Assembly: GCA_001689535.1 (NCBI GenBank) | Contig: LUJP01000008.1 | Coordinates: 1-5,068 of the forward strand | DNA from: Bacteroidales bacterium M5 | GTDB lineage: Bacteria > Bacteroidota > Bacteroidia > Bacteroidales > Muribaculaceae | Direction: 5' to 3' | DNA: 5,068 bases | Shown here: positions 1-5,068 of the stretch, one piece after another | How positions within the stretch are numbered: position 1 is the stretch's first letter | Layout: each line of letters starts with the position of its first letter | Program-made: the position numbers and the translations under genes | Notes under the pieces: generated by a model | Told to the model about the DNA's origin: nothing | The model's input: only the letters and a program-made list of their open reading frames with translations | The model's database searches: none

Positions 1-269
1 AACTGACGCATCTGCTCCTTCATCTGTTCGACAGTGAGATTCTGACCGGAGTTCTTGTTTATCTCGTCGGTGAACTGTGCGCAGTGCTCAATCATCTGCT
101 CCATAGTCATATCCTGAACGAACTTACCGTCCTTGTAGCAGTAGATACAGTAATCTTCATTGGTTGTGCCATCCGCATTTGTGCCGAGGATTTCGTTGGT
201 GAGCGGCATTCCGCAGCTCTGACAATATTTCATATCCATATAGTTAGTAATGTTTTGTCGGTTTTCCAT
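1..269 (-). CDS. Zinc-ribbon domain protein (3' end outside window)
   Basis: 89 codons are visible before the frame runs off the low end of the window. The protein resembles the small bacterial 'putative zinc ribbon' family (zf-ribbon_2 type), whose members open with a YCQSCGMPL block. Here this block is at residues 15-23, followed by LGTNADGTTNEDYC (28-41) and YCYKDGKF (43-50). Cys16, Cys19, Cys41 and Cys44 form two CxxC knuckles that should bind one zinc ion. A Met- and Gln-rich helical segment follows (about 54-89). No signal peptide or membrane segment is seen, so it is probably cytosolic. The function of the family is unknown. The start is uncertain: ATG at 269 is used here, but ATGs at 239 and 233 would begin nearer the family core, and the frame is open upstream to an ATG at 314 and a stop at 347-345. 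It is separated from the upstream gene run by a noncoding gap and probably has its own promoter. Confidence 0.85.
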   Translation of the reverse strand, partial: MENRQNITNYMDMKYCQSCGMPLTNEILGTNADGTTNEDYCIYCYKDGKFVQDMTMEQMIEHCAQFTDEINKNSGQNLTVEQMKEQMRQ

Positions 270-358
270 TATCTGTTCAAAATTCTTACGCCCCCAATTG
301 AGCAGAGAGCGCATGTCGGCGCAGCCGGTGCAAAGCACTCTGACTCACCGCAATTTAA

Positions 359-390
359 TGAAAATAGTTGATACATGATATATCAACAAC
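359..390 (-). promoter_or_regulatory. Weak candidate promoter for the zinc-ribbon gene
   Basis: On the minus strand a GTTG element is followed by a 20-base spacer and TATTTTCA. This partly matches the Bacteroidota housekeeping pattern (TTTG near -33, TAnnTTTG near -7, spacer of about 19-21). Both boxes are imperfect; the TAnnTT core is present but the terminal TG is not. The inverted repeat at 367-387 sits between the two boxes, where a bound protein would block or modulate RNA polymerase. The call rests on position and partial consensus only. Confidence 0.22.
367..387. repeat. Perfect 7-bp inverted repeat
   Basis: The arms GTTGATA (367-373) and TATCAAC (381-387) are perfect inverted complements around a 7-base spacer. 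The centre-to-centre distance of 14 bases, in an intergenic region just upstream of the zinc-ribbon gene, would suit a dimeric regulator binding site. It is A+T-rich with no following T-run, so a terminator is unlikely. A chance palindrome is possible; no second copy was noticed in the window. Confidence 0.4.
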
Positions 391-490
391 GCCGATTCGC
401 GACACTTGGCGATATCGAACGATTTGTCTGTATATTTATTCGTGTACTTTATCATGATTCTATTGTTTTGTTTTCAGGCAGTTTCACAGT

Positions 491-847
491 CTATGTCCAA
501 TCCGACCGGAAAAATGTCACATTGAAGGAATCCCCGTTCCAGCCTGTCCGGGTGACGGCTCCCGCCATATCGACAGTGTGGGGTAACTCATCGAGCCATT
601 CCGACACGACAACCTTGTCGCTTTTACAATCGACCAAATCCACTCTTATCGCGTCGCCAATACCGTGGCCGATGCAGCGGTACACCATCGCCTTGTATTT
701 CCTGTCGCGGCGGAACTTGGAGTATTTTTCAAGCAGAATCTCTTTCTTGCATCCGCACTCCCTCATCTTGTTCATAATTTCATCACGCCGCTCCGCAAGG
801 CGGTTTCTGTCACCGTGCGCCCGGTCTATTTCCACCAAAACATCCAT
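491..847 (-). CDS. 3' fragment of the interrupted gene (118 aa from first ATG)
   Basis: This is the first ATG-initiated product possible downstream of the internal TAG. No recognisable ribosome binding site precedes the ATG. Coding-like sequence continues 37 codons upstream of it (to 958), so 847 is probably an internal Met and not a natural start. The product has a charged helical first half (residues about 1-55, many Arg/Lys/Glu/Asp) and a beta-like second half (YKAMVYRCIG, IRVDLVDC, KVVVSEW, FNVTFF). Reinitiation could in principle make it; I give that low weight. Confidence 0.35.
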   Translation of the reverse strand: MDVLVEIDRAHGDRNRLAERRDEIMNKMRECGCKKEILLEKYSKFRRDRKYKAMVYRCIGHGIGDAIRVDLVDCKSDKVVVSEWLDELPHTVDMAGAVTRTGWNGDSFNVTFFRSDWT

Positions 848-958
848 GATTATGCCGGCAACAAATTGCTCGAACTCATTGCTGAGTTCTTCGCTGAAAG
901 CCTTGCTGAAGCGTTTGAGGTCATAGAGCTTGCGGGATGTTTCGATGTCAAGATTGTA

Positions 959-1201
959 CTACGACACGCCCATTTTAGGAACCGGATTATAGCCCGGCCA
1001 GCCCATCATCTCCTGCTCGACATTCGCACTGATGGTCAACCGCCCGCATCCGTCAAGATCAATAGGCATCAGTTCCGTCAGGATATATTGAGCAATACCG
1101 AATGTGACAGCATGCAGGTGGATGTAGCAATAGTTGGATTTCTCCTTCTCTCGTTTTTCAAGAGCATAATCACCCTCTAAGGACAACATACGCAGTTTCA
1201 T
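959..1201 (-). CDS. 5' fragment of the interrupted gene (80 aa)
   Basis: If TAG is read as stop, translation coupled to the upstream SEL1 gene yields only this 80-residue product ending PVPKMGVS. It begins MKLRMLSLEG, continues with a Lys/Glu-rich stretch (about 15-21), then a hydrophobic segment (YCYIHLHAVTFGIAQYIL, 24-41) and an acidic/Gly turn around residue 50. The segment contains two His and is too polar for a confident membrane helix. As a free-standing protein it has no recognisable domain and is probably a truncated, non-functional remnant. Confidence 0.5.
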   Translation of the reverse strand: MKLRMLSLEGDYALEKREKEKSNYCYIHLHAVTFGIAQYILTELMPIDLDGCGRLTISANVEQEMMGWPGYNPVPKMGVS

Positions 1202-2379
1202 CTTTTGAAATCTCTGAATTTCTTGTTGTTCAGTGCATTCTCGGCGGCGATGTTGCCGTTTTCAGCGGCAAGCCGAATCCAGTCGAAAGCCTGGCGGAAG
1301 TCGGTTTCCACGCCAAGCCCTTTCATATACATGTTGCCTATTTCGTACTGTGCCACGCTGACTTCATGGTTGTATTTTCCGTATAAGTTGCGGCGGGAGG
1401 CAATCTGACGATAGAGTTTCATAGCCTCGGCATAGTCTTTTTCTCCGCCCATGCCGCGTTTATAACAATCTGCAAGCTGGAGTCTCGACATCACATCGCC
1501 CGCTTCGGCTCCTTTTTGATACCACTCGCGCGCCTTGCCCCAGTCCTTTTCAACACCGCGCCCGTCGAAGTATGCGCCGCCGATGCAGTGGTAAGCGTCT
1601 TTGTAGCCCATTTCGGCAGCTTTCATGTAGCAGTCTAGCGACTTCAGATAAGCTTCTTCGGTCGCATTACGGCAATAAAGCTGTCCAAGATTAAACCATG
1701 CCTCGGCATCTTTTTCGCCATCGGCAACTTCGGCGTATAGCTCGGCTGCGGAATCTTCGTGTGTGTCAATGTCTTCGTCTTCGATAAGCTCCACCAGTTC
1801 ATCGGGAACGCCCGTACCCCAGTAGAGTATATCGGCAAGCCGCTTCTTGGTCGCCATATCGCCTTTGTCGGCTCGCGCTTTCAGGATTTCAACCCAGCGG
1901 TAGTACCATTTGCAGGCAATCTTCACTCCCTCTTCGCGGTCGATGTCTTCGGGACAGTCATAGGCATAGAGTTTCATCAGAGCCTGGGCCGCGCTTGCCA
2001 CGCCCTTGGCGGCTTTTGCCTCCAGTATCTCAATCCAGCGGTAATGCCATTTGTGTGTAAAGTCTTTTTTAGCCTGCGCACTGATTGTCTCATCGTCGCC
2101 AAAATCATAGCGATAGAGATTTGCCATCGCCTCGGCGGCCTTGTCGCTTCCTTTGTCGGCAGCTTTTTCAAACCAGTAAATCGCTTTCTGATTATCACAT
2201 TGATGATGATAACCCCACGAGTAATACCGTCCGAGCATATATTGCGCCTTGGTATTGCCTTTTTCGGCTAAGGGTGTGATGGCATCGGCGGCATGCCGCG
2301 CCAGTTCGTCGTCGCCCTCCCCGGCATACAGGCTGGAGAAGCGTTGTAAGATTTTATAATATTCTGTCAGTTGGTTCAT
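1198..2379 (-). CDS. SEL1-like repeat protein, 393 aa
   Basis: This is a cytosolic alpha-solenoid made almost wholly of SEL1/TPR-like helical hairpins; such proteins usually act as protein-binding scaffolds, and no catalytic domain is visible. Clear units are at about residues 41-76 (AQYMLGRYYSWG ... AIYWFEKAADKG), 222-258 (AEAWFNLGQLYC ... CYMKAAEMG), 259-294 (GGAYFDGRGVEKDW ... WYQKGAEAG), 295-328 and 342-376 (YEIGNMYMKGLGV ... AAENG). Two degenerate units between 77 and 173 are near-copies of each other, and an acidic insert (about 191-210) interrupts the next. There is no signal peptide. The start ATG lies 11 bp after the stop of the DUF6194-SEL1 gene, and the TGA overlaps the next gene's ATG. 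The last 130 residues are related to the C-terminal part of the upstream neighbour. The family call is firm; the binding partner is unknown. Confidence 0.93.
   Translation of the reverse strand: MNQLTEYYKILQRFSSLYAGEGDDELARHAADAITPLAEKGNTKAQYMLGRYYSWGYHHQCDNQKAIYWFEKAADKGSDKAAEAMANLYRYDFGDDETISAQAKKDFTHKWHYRWIEILEAKAAKGVASAAQALMKLYAYDCPEDIDREEGVKIACKWYYRWVEILKARADKGDMATKKRLADILYWGTGVPDELVELIEDEDIDTHEDSAAELYAEVADGEKDAEAWFNLGQLYCRNATEEAYLKSLDCYMKAAEMGYKDAYHCIGGAYFDGRGVEKDWGKAREWYQKGAEAGDVMSRLQLADCYKRGMGGEKDYAEAMKLYRQIASRRNLYGKYNHEVSVAQYEIGNMYMKGLGVETDFRQAFDWIRLAAENGNIAAENALNNKKFRDFKR
1881..2055 (-). repeat. Internal tandem duplication of a 47-codon SEL1 unit
   Basis: The segment KWHYRWIEILEAKAAKG (residues 110-126) recurs as KWYYRWVEILKARADKG at 157-173, exactly 47 codons (141 bp) later. 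The duplication is visible in the DNA: CCAGCGGTA occurs on the plus strand at 1894-1902 and again at 2035-2043, flanked by similar bases. The units have already diverged at many positions, so the duplication is not very recent. Confidence 0.7.
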
Positions 2380-2390
2380 TGCAGTATGTC

Positions 2391-3446
2391 TTATTTATTA
2401 AATATATCGGTGTTAAGGATACTTTCAGCATTTCGGTTGCCTTTCTTGGCGGCAAGTTGGAGATATTTGGCGGCTTTTTTCAAATCAACCGGTACGCCTA
2501 ACCCTTCAAGATACATATTGCCGATTTCATACAACGCCGTGCCTATGCCGTCGGCATATCTCTGCCAATAGCGGCCGGTGCGTTCCGCTATATGTATGTA
2601 TTGCTCCAACGCCTTTGAATAATCAACCTTGCAGCCGGCACCATGCTTATAACAGTCTGCCAGTCGCAGTTTGGCGCTTATCTCACCCATATCAGCACCT
2701 TTGCGATACCAGCGGAAAGCCATGACCGGATTCTGCTTCACCCCCAGCCCTTCACAATAGGCATCGCCCACCTTAACAAAGGCTTCGTCATAATTCATCT
2801 CTGCGGCTTTCTTGAAGCAAGCAAAGGCTTTTTTGTATTCAGCCAACTCTTGATAGGCAAGCCCCATCATATACCAGGCCTCGTCCTTCATGCAGAAAGG
2901 CTCGTTGCCTTCGATAATATCATTATACCGTTTTATCGCTGATTTAATGGTAGAGGTTCTATCATTATTCTCAGATAACTGATTCACTGTTTCGCCCATC
3001 TTTTTACGGAATTTCTCTTTCGCGTATTCATAAGATTCAACGATGTAAGGCTTCAATGATTCAAATGTCGTTTCAGATGGGGTCAAAGCGCAAATCCATC
3101 CCATCCACGCATAGACCGGATGCGGCATAATAACATCTTTTGCGGTAAAGTCATACGGCATATCCACAACACAACCTTTATCCGGGCGTTGCGGCAATTC
3201 AGCGAATAAAGTGCGGAATGTCTGTTTTCTGACGCCTATATTCACGCGCCACACATCCTCGCGGTCAAGGCGAGAAGCCCGGTCATTGTCGCCATCCTTT
3301 TCTTTGATTGTCAACACATACACACCACGTTTAAGCACGCCTCCGGGATTGTAGAAAATCCCACGCTCGCCCCAACTGTTTATCTCTACAAGCCCGTCAA
3401 AATTGTCAAGGCAATATTTCAGAATGTTGTCAGGTGTAATAGCCAT
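2391..3446 (-). CDS. DUF6194 domain fused to SEL1-like repeats, 351 aa
   Basis: Residues 1 to about 148 resemble the DUF6194 family: an N-terminal helix (ITPDNILKYCLDNFDG), FYNPGG (31-36), the block RLDREDVWRVNIGV (59-72) with TFRTLFAELP after it, then YDF and MPHPVYAWMGWICALTPS (107-124) and TFESLKPYIVESYEYA. The biochemical role of this family is unknown to me. A charged linker (about 147-165) leads to TPR/SEL1-like hairpins: about 187-217, 220-254 (VGDAYCEGLGV ... WYRKGADMG), 255-289 and 303-337 (YEIGNMYLEGLGV ... AAKKG). DUF6194 usually occurs alone at about this domain length, so the fusion adds a probable protein-interaction module. No signal peptide or membrane segment is visible. It lies 37 bp after the HEAT-like gene and 11 bp before the second SEL1 gene. 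The SEL1 call is firm; DUF6194 is from memory of the family pattern and fairly confident. Confidence 0.9.
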   Translation of the reverse strand: MAITPDNILKYCLDNFDGLVEINSWGERGIFYNPGGVLKRGVYVLTIKEKDGDNDRASRLDREDVWRVNIGVRKQTFRTLFAELPQRPDKGCVVDMPYDFTAKDVIMPHPVYAWMGWICALTPSETTFESLKPYIVESYEYAKEKFRKKMGETVNQLSENNDRTSTIKSAIKRYNDIIEGNEPFCMKDEAWYMMGLAYQELAEYKKAFACFKKAAEMNYDEAFVKVGDAYCEGLGVKQNPVMAFRWYRKGADMGEISAKLRLADCYKHGAGCKVDYSKALEQYIHIAERTGRYWQRYADGIGTALYEIGNMYLEGLGVPVDLKKAAKYLQLAAKKGNRNAESILNTDIFNK

Positions 3447-3466
3447 ATTGCAATCAGTTTTTCATT

Positions 3467-3474
3467 CAAAATTA
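3467..3474 (-). promoter_or_regulatory. Candidate internal promoter -7 element
   Basis: The minus strand reads TAATTTTG, a full match to the Bacteroidota -7 consensus TAnnTTTG. It lies in the 37-bp gap between the HEAT-like gene and the DUF6194-SEL1 gene, which is the only gap in the run above 11 bp. Its 3' end is 20 bases from the ATG at 3446. The expected TTTG near -33 is not present at the right spacing, so a secondary promoter for the SEL1 genes is only possible. Confidence 0.3.
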
Positions 3475-3483
3475 AGCCAATAC

Positions 3484-4176
3484 TTACTTTAGAACCTCTC
3501 CGATGAGTTTGTCCAGCCGTTTGTGGCTGATGCCGTATTCCTCCAAGACACCTGCTTTCAGTGCTTCGTAAAGAAGTGCGCTGTCCTCGTCCGGCAACCG
3601 CTGCATATCAAATTTCGACACGACTCCATGTTCTTTCAGAATATCGGCTGTCGCCTGACGCACGGTTTTAGATGCTGCCTTTAGCCGCTCTTTCAAATCA
3701 GGCAGTGCATTGCGTGATTCGATATTGCCTTTTTTAGCATATTCTTCGATGACGCGGCTTATCCAGTTCAGGTCATCTTTGTCTCCGCGCAAGGCTATCG
3801 AAAGCAGAGTATGCACAGGAGTTTCCGGTTGAACGTCTATATCTTCGAGATAGTCAACCCACCATATTGCATTTCCTTTTGTGATTTCCTTGTCGAGCCG
3901 TCCAAGCAGGAAAGCGAATCCAGCCTCGTCAAACCGATGCACAAGGAGTTTCTGATAAATGAAATAAGCCGTTTTACGGACATCTCTTCCTTCATCGCCC
4001 GGATGTTCACGGATAATATCTTCCAGCACCGGCAGAAGCGACATATCTGTCAGGTTCCGAGCCTCCTGCCACGCAGACCATTGTGCTGTCCCCTCATAAA
4101 ATCCCTTTGTCTTCGGGTCGGGGGTACGCATCCTGTCTATCAGGTCTAAAACGGCTTCTTTCGTCATTATTCTCAT
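3484..4176 (-). CDS. HEAT-like alpha-helical repeat protein, 230 aa
   Basis: The protein is predicted to be almost wholly helical, with repeated antiparallel helix patterns typical of HEAT or ARM-like solenoids: about residues 45-78 (LLPVLEDII then VRKTAYFIYQKLLV), 84-110, 120-146 and 157-184 (LPDLKERLKAASKTVRQATADILKEHG). I cannot name a subfamily. Such solenoids bind proteins or nucleic acids; some, such as the AlkD/AlkC type, are DNA glycosylases, but I see no reason to assign that activity. It is soluble, with no signal peptide. The ATG at 4176 lies 8 bp after the stop of the DNA glycosylase gene; an ATG at 4167 (Met4) is an equally plausible start. The position fits co-transcription with both neighbours. 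Confidence 0.82.
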   Translation of the reverse strand: MRIMTKEAVLDLIDRMRTPDPKTKGFYEGTAQWSAWQEARNLTDMSLLPVLEDIIREHPGDEGRDVRKTAYFIYQKLLVHRFDEAGFAFLLGRLDKEITKGNAIWWVDYLEDIDVQPETPVHTLLSIALRGDKDDLNWISRVIEEYAKKGNIESRNALPDLKERLKAASKTVRQATADILKEHGVVSKFDMQRLPDEDSALLYEALKAGVLEEYGISHKRLDKLIGEVLK

Positions 4177-4184
4177 AGATGAAG

Positions 4185-4790
4185 TTACTTTTCATTGTCG
4201 TTTATCAGTCTATACATCAAGGCAATATCCTCTGATGCCATTTGAAACTTTGATTTTTCGATAAGGAGGTTTTGACCTGTCATTATATAAGAAGGCAGGA
4301 TGCGCCATCCTTTATAAAAAATCTCAGTATTACGCAACTTGTAAGTAGATATACTTGGAACGGCATTTTTCCCGGTTGCTTTTTTGCTTATCATATTAAA
4401 AGCTTTTTTCGCCACATCACCCATGAGCATGACAACCTGAAGATTGGGAAACAGCTCAAGCTCCTTTTCGAGATACTGCAGACTCTCTTCAATGCTATCC
4501 TTTGAAACAGCATATTCCGATTTAGGCGTCTTGACGGCATTGGTGATGTAAATGCCGCGGTTCAATATATCCTGAATACTATTTACCTCTATCCCGGCTT
4601 TTCGGAACAGCGGAATTGTCGTTGACATATATGCGGAATCCGGCTTTCCATAGAAGTCATCGTCAGAATCAGCCGGGACAATTTCGTTTATCATGATAGC
4701 CCGTATCTTTTCCGGCTCGATATTTATGTCGTTAAGCCGCAGAAATTCTGTATCACCACAAAGTTGTTGCAGTTGCGATTTTATATTCAT
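4185..4790 (-). CDS. Uracil-DNA glycosylase superfamily protein, 201 aa
   Basis: The order of motifs fits the uracil-DNA glycosylase fold: IMINEIVP (32-39) where family 4 has GEAPG, FYGKPD (46-51), ITNAVKTPK (82-90) like the TNxxK strand motif, VVMLMGDVAKKAF (119-131) like the LxLGxxAxxA helix entry, and LPSYIMTGQN (165-174) in place of the HPS loop. Enzymes of this fold remove uracil or similar lesions from DNA as the first step of base excision repair. Glu36 falls where the first-motif acidic residue lies, but the usual His before Pro-Ser is Leu165. Cys11 is the only cysteine, so the [4Fe-4S] cluster of family 4 and 5 enzymes cannot be present. It is therefore a divergent member whose activity is uncertain. 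The ATG lies 3 bp after the acetyltransferase stop, which supports the start and a shared transcript. Confidence 0.85.
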   Translation of the reverse strand: MNIKSQLQQLCGDTEFLRLNDINIEPEKIRAIMINEIVPADSDDDFYGKPDSAYMSTTIPLFRKAGIEVNSIQDILNRGIYITNAVKTPKSEYAVSKDSIEESLQYLEKELELFPNLQVVMLMGDVAKKAFNMISKKATGKNAVPSISTYKLRNTEIFYKGWRILPSYIMTGQNLLIEKSKFQMASEDIALMYRLINDNEK

Positions 4791-4793
4791 GAT

Positions 4794-5068
4794 TCACTTG
4801 CGATTCAAATGTTTGACCATTAAATAATCATGCTCTCGCTCTACGATAGTCTCAAATCCGAATCTGCGGTACATACTTACTGCATAATTGGTCTTATCGA
4901 CTGACAGTGAAACCTTTTTATATCCATTCTCGCAAAGCGTGTTCAATAAGGATTCCAATAGTCGGCTGCCTATACCTCTTCCACGATATTCCGGATATAG
5001 AGAAATTGCCAATTCAGGAATGGAGGCATCGACTTTGCCGTATGAACACCCAAGTCTTGACCATGCCG
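4794..5068 (-). CDS. GNAT-family N-acetyltransferase (5' end outside window)
   Basis: The last 90 residues are visible; the gene enters from the high end of the window. GNAT enzymes transfer an acetyl group from acetyl-CoA to an amine. Motif A is clear: IPELAISLYPEYRGRGIGSR, with RGRGIG giving the R/QxxGxG acetyl-CoA pyrophosphate-binding loop, followed by the helix LLESLLNTLCENG. Motif B is also clear: VSLSVDKTNYAVSMYRRFGF, with the Asn-Tyr-Ala and Tyr/Phe positions typical of the fold, then a final strand ending YLMVKHLNRK. A TTG at 5012-5010 is an internal Leu codon: the frame is open upstream with conserved-looking sequence (AWSRLGCSYGKVDASIPE). The acceptor substrate cannot be told from this part. 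It ends 3 bp before the DNA glycosylase start, so the two are probably co-transcribed. Confidence 0.92.
   Translation of the reverse strand, partial: AWSRLGCSYGKVDASIPELAISLYPEYRGRGIGSRLLESLLNTLCENGYKKVSLSVDKTNYAVSMYRRFGFETIVEREHDYLMVKHLNRK

Larger units (their letters stand above)
348..490. other. Intergenic region between the operon end and the zinc-ribbon gene
   Basis: This A+T-rich stretch lies between the TAG ending the broken gene and the open frame of the zinc-ribbon gene. I see a perfect inverted repeat (367-387) and a weak promoter candidate, but no convincing stem followed by a T-run that would be a factor-independent terminator for the operon. The first 36 bases after the TAG are also an open continuation of the upstream frame (12 codons, to a TGA at 454-452). 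Confidence 0.6.
491..1201 (-). pseudogene. Unrecognised protein gene split by an in-frame TAG
   Basis: One reading frame runs from ATG at 1201 to a TAG at 493-491, interrupted only by a TAG at 961-959 (codon 81). Reading through it would give 236 residues: 80, the TAG position, then 155. The start is well supported because ATG overlaps the stop of the upstream SEL1 gene as ATGA (1201-1198), the usual arrangement for coupled translation. The sequence after the stop (YNLDIETSRKLYDLKRFSK and on) looks like coding continuation, and there is no ATG, GTG or TTG for 37 codons. The N-terminal part is mixed (IHLHAVTFGIAQYILTEL at 27-44), the middle is charged and helical (about 82-160), and the C-terminal part has beta-like segments ending in FNVTFFRSDWT. 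No signal peptide or membrane segment is visible. I do not recognise the family. Nonsense mutation is the simplest explanation; sequencing error, stop suppression or expression as two pieces are alternatives. Confidence 0.7.

Noticed and set aside
390..412. CGCC ... GGCG stem as a terminator for the operon
   Set aside because: The stem is only 4 bp with a 14-base loop and has no following T-run on the minus strand.
375..926. Plus-strand open frame of 183 codons
   Set aside because: It lies opposite the broken minus-strand gene, is very rich in Ser and Arg in a low-complexity way typical of antisense frames, has no recognisable domain, and opposes the direction of every supported gene.
665..1180. 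Plus-strand open frame of 171 codons, longer than either half of the broken gene
   Set aside because: It is in exact antisense codon register with the minus-strand frame, so its openness follows from codon choice on that strand. It has no family resemblance and no promoter.
1759..2271. Plus-strand open frame of 170 codons with hydrophobic stretches
   Set aside because: It is antisense to the SEL1 gene; the apparent hydrophobicity is the complement of charged helical codons.
1198..3446. SEL1 units as a possible DNA repeat array or CRISPR-like structure
   Set aside because: The periodicity is at protein level, units are diverged and lie inside open frames, and there are no identical repeats with unique spacers.
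5010..5012. TTG as the start of a 72-residue acetyltransferase
   Set aside because: The GNAT motif A strand begins before this codon and the frame is open to the window edge, so the Leu is internal and the gene is cut by the window.

Overview
The window looks like part of a Bacteroidales chromosome, possibly Muribaculaceae or a close relative; that assignment is an inference. It rests on the protein styles (a small zinc-ribbon protein, SEL1-repeat proteins, a divergent uracil-DNA glycosylase), the lack of strong Shine-Dalgarno sequences and Bacteroidota-like -7 promoter elements. I see no tRNA, rRNA, CRISPR array, transposase or phage structural gene. Every supported gene is on the minus strand, so transcription runs from high to low coordinates.

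From 5068 down to 491 lies a tight run that looks like one operon: the C-terminal part of a GNAT acetyltransferase (entering from outside the window), 3 bp, a uracil-DNA glycosylase superfamily protein, 8 bp, an all-helical HEAT-like protein, 37 bp, a DUF6194-SEL1 fusion, 11 bp, a larger SEL1-repeat protein, then a 4-bp ATGA stop/start overlap into a gene I do not recognise. That last gene (491-1201) is split by an in-frame TAG after 80 codons. The frame stays open on the far side for another 155 codons with no start codon near the break, so the simplest reading is one 236-codon gene broken by a nonsense mutation.

Positions 348-490 are intergenic and hold a perfect 7-bp inverted repeat and a weak promoter candidate. 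At the low end is a zinc-ribbon protein whose 3' end lies outside the window.

The two SEL1 proteins share a related C-terminal solenoid on unrelated N-terminal parts, so they look like duplicated and remodelled paralogues. The mix of small, mostly cytosolic, functionally unrelated genes (acetyltransferase, DNA glycosylase, HEAT solenoid, DUF6194, SEL1 solenoids, unknown protein) resembles an accessory stress, defence or immunity-type gene array, but nothing in the sequence proves a shared function. The strongest observation is the amber-interrupted gene; next are the DUF6194-SEL1 architecture and the SEL1 paralogy.
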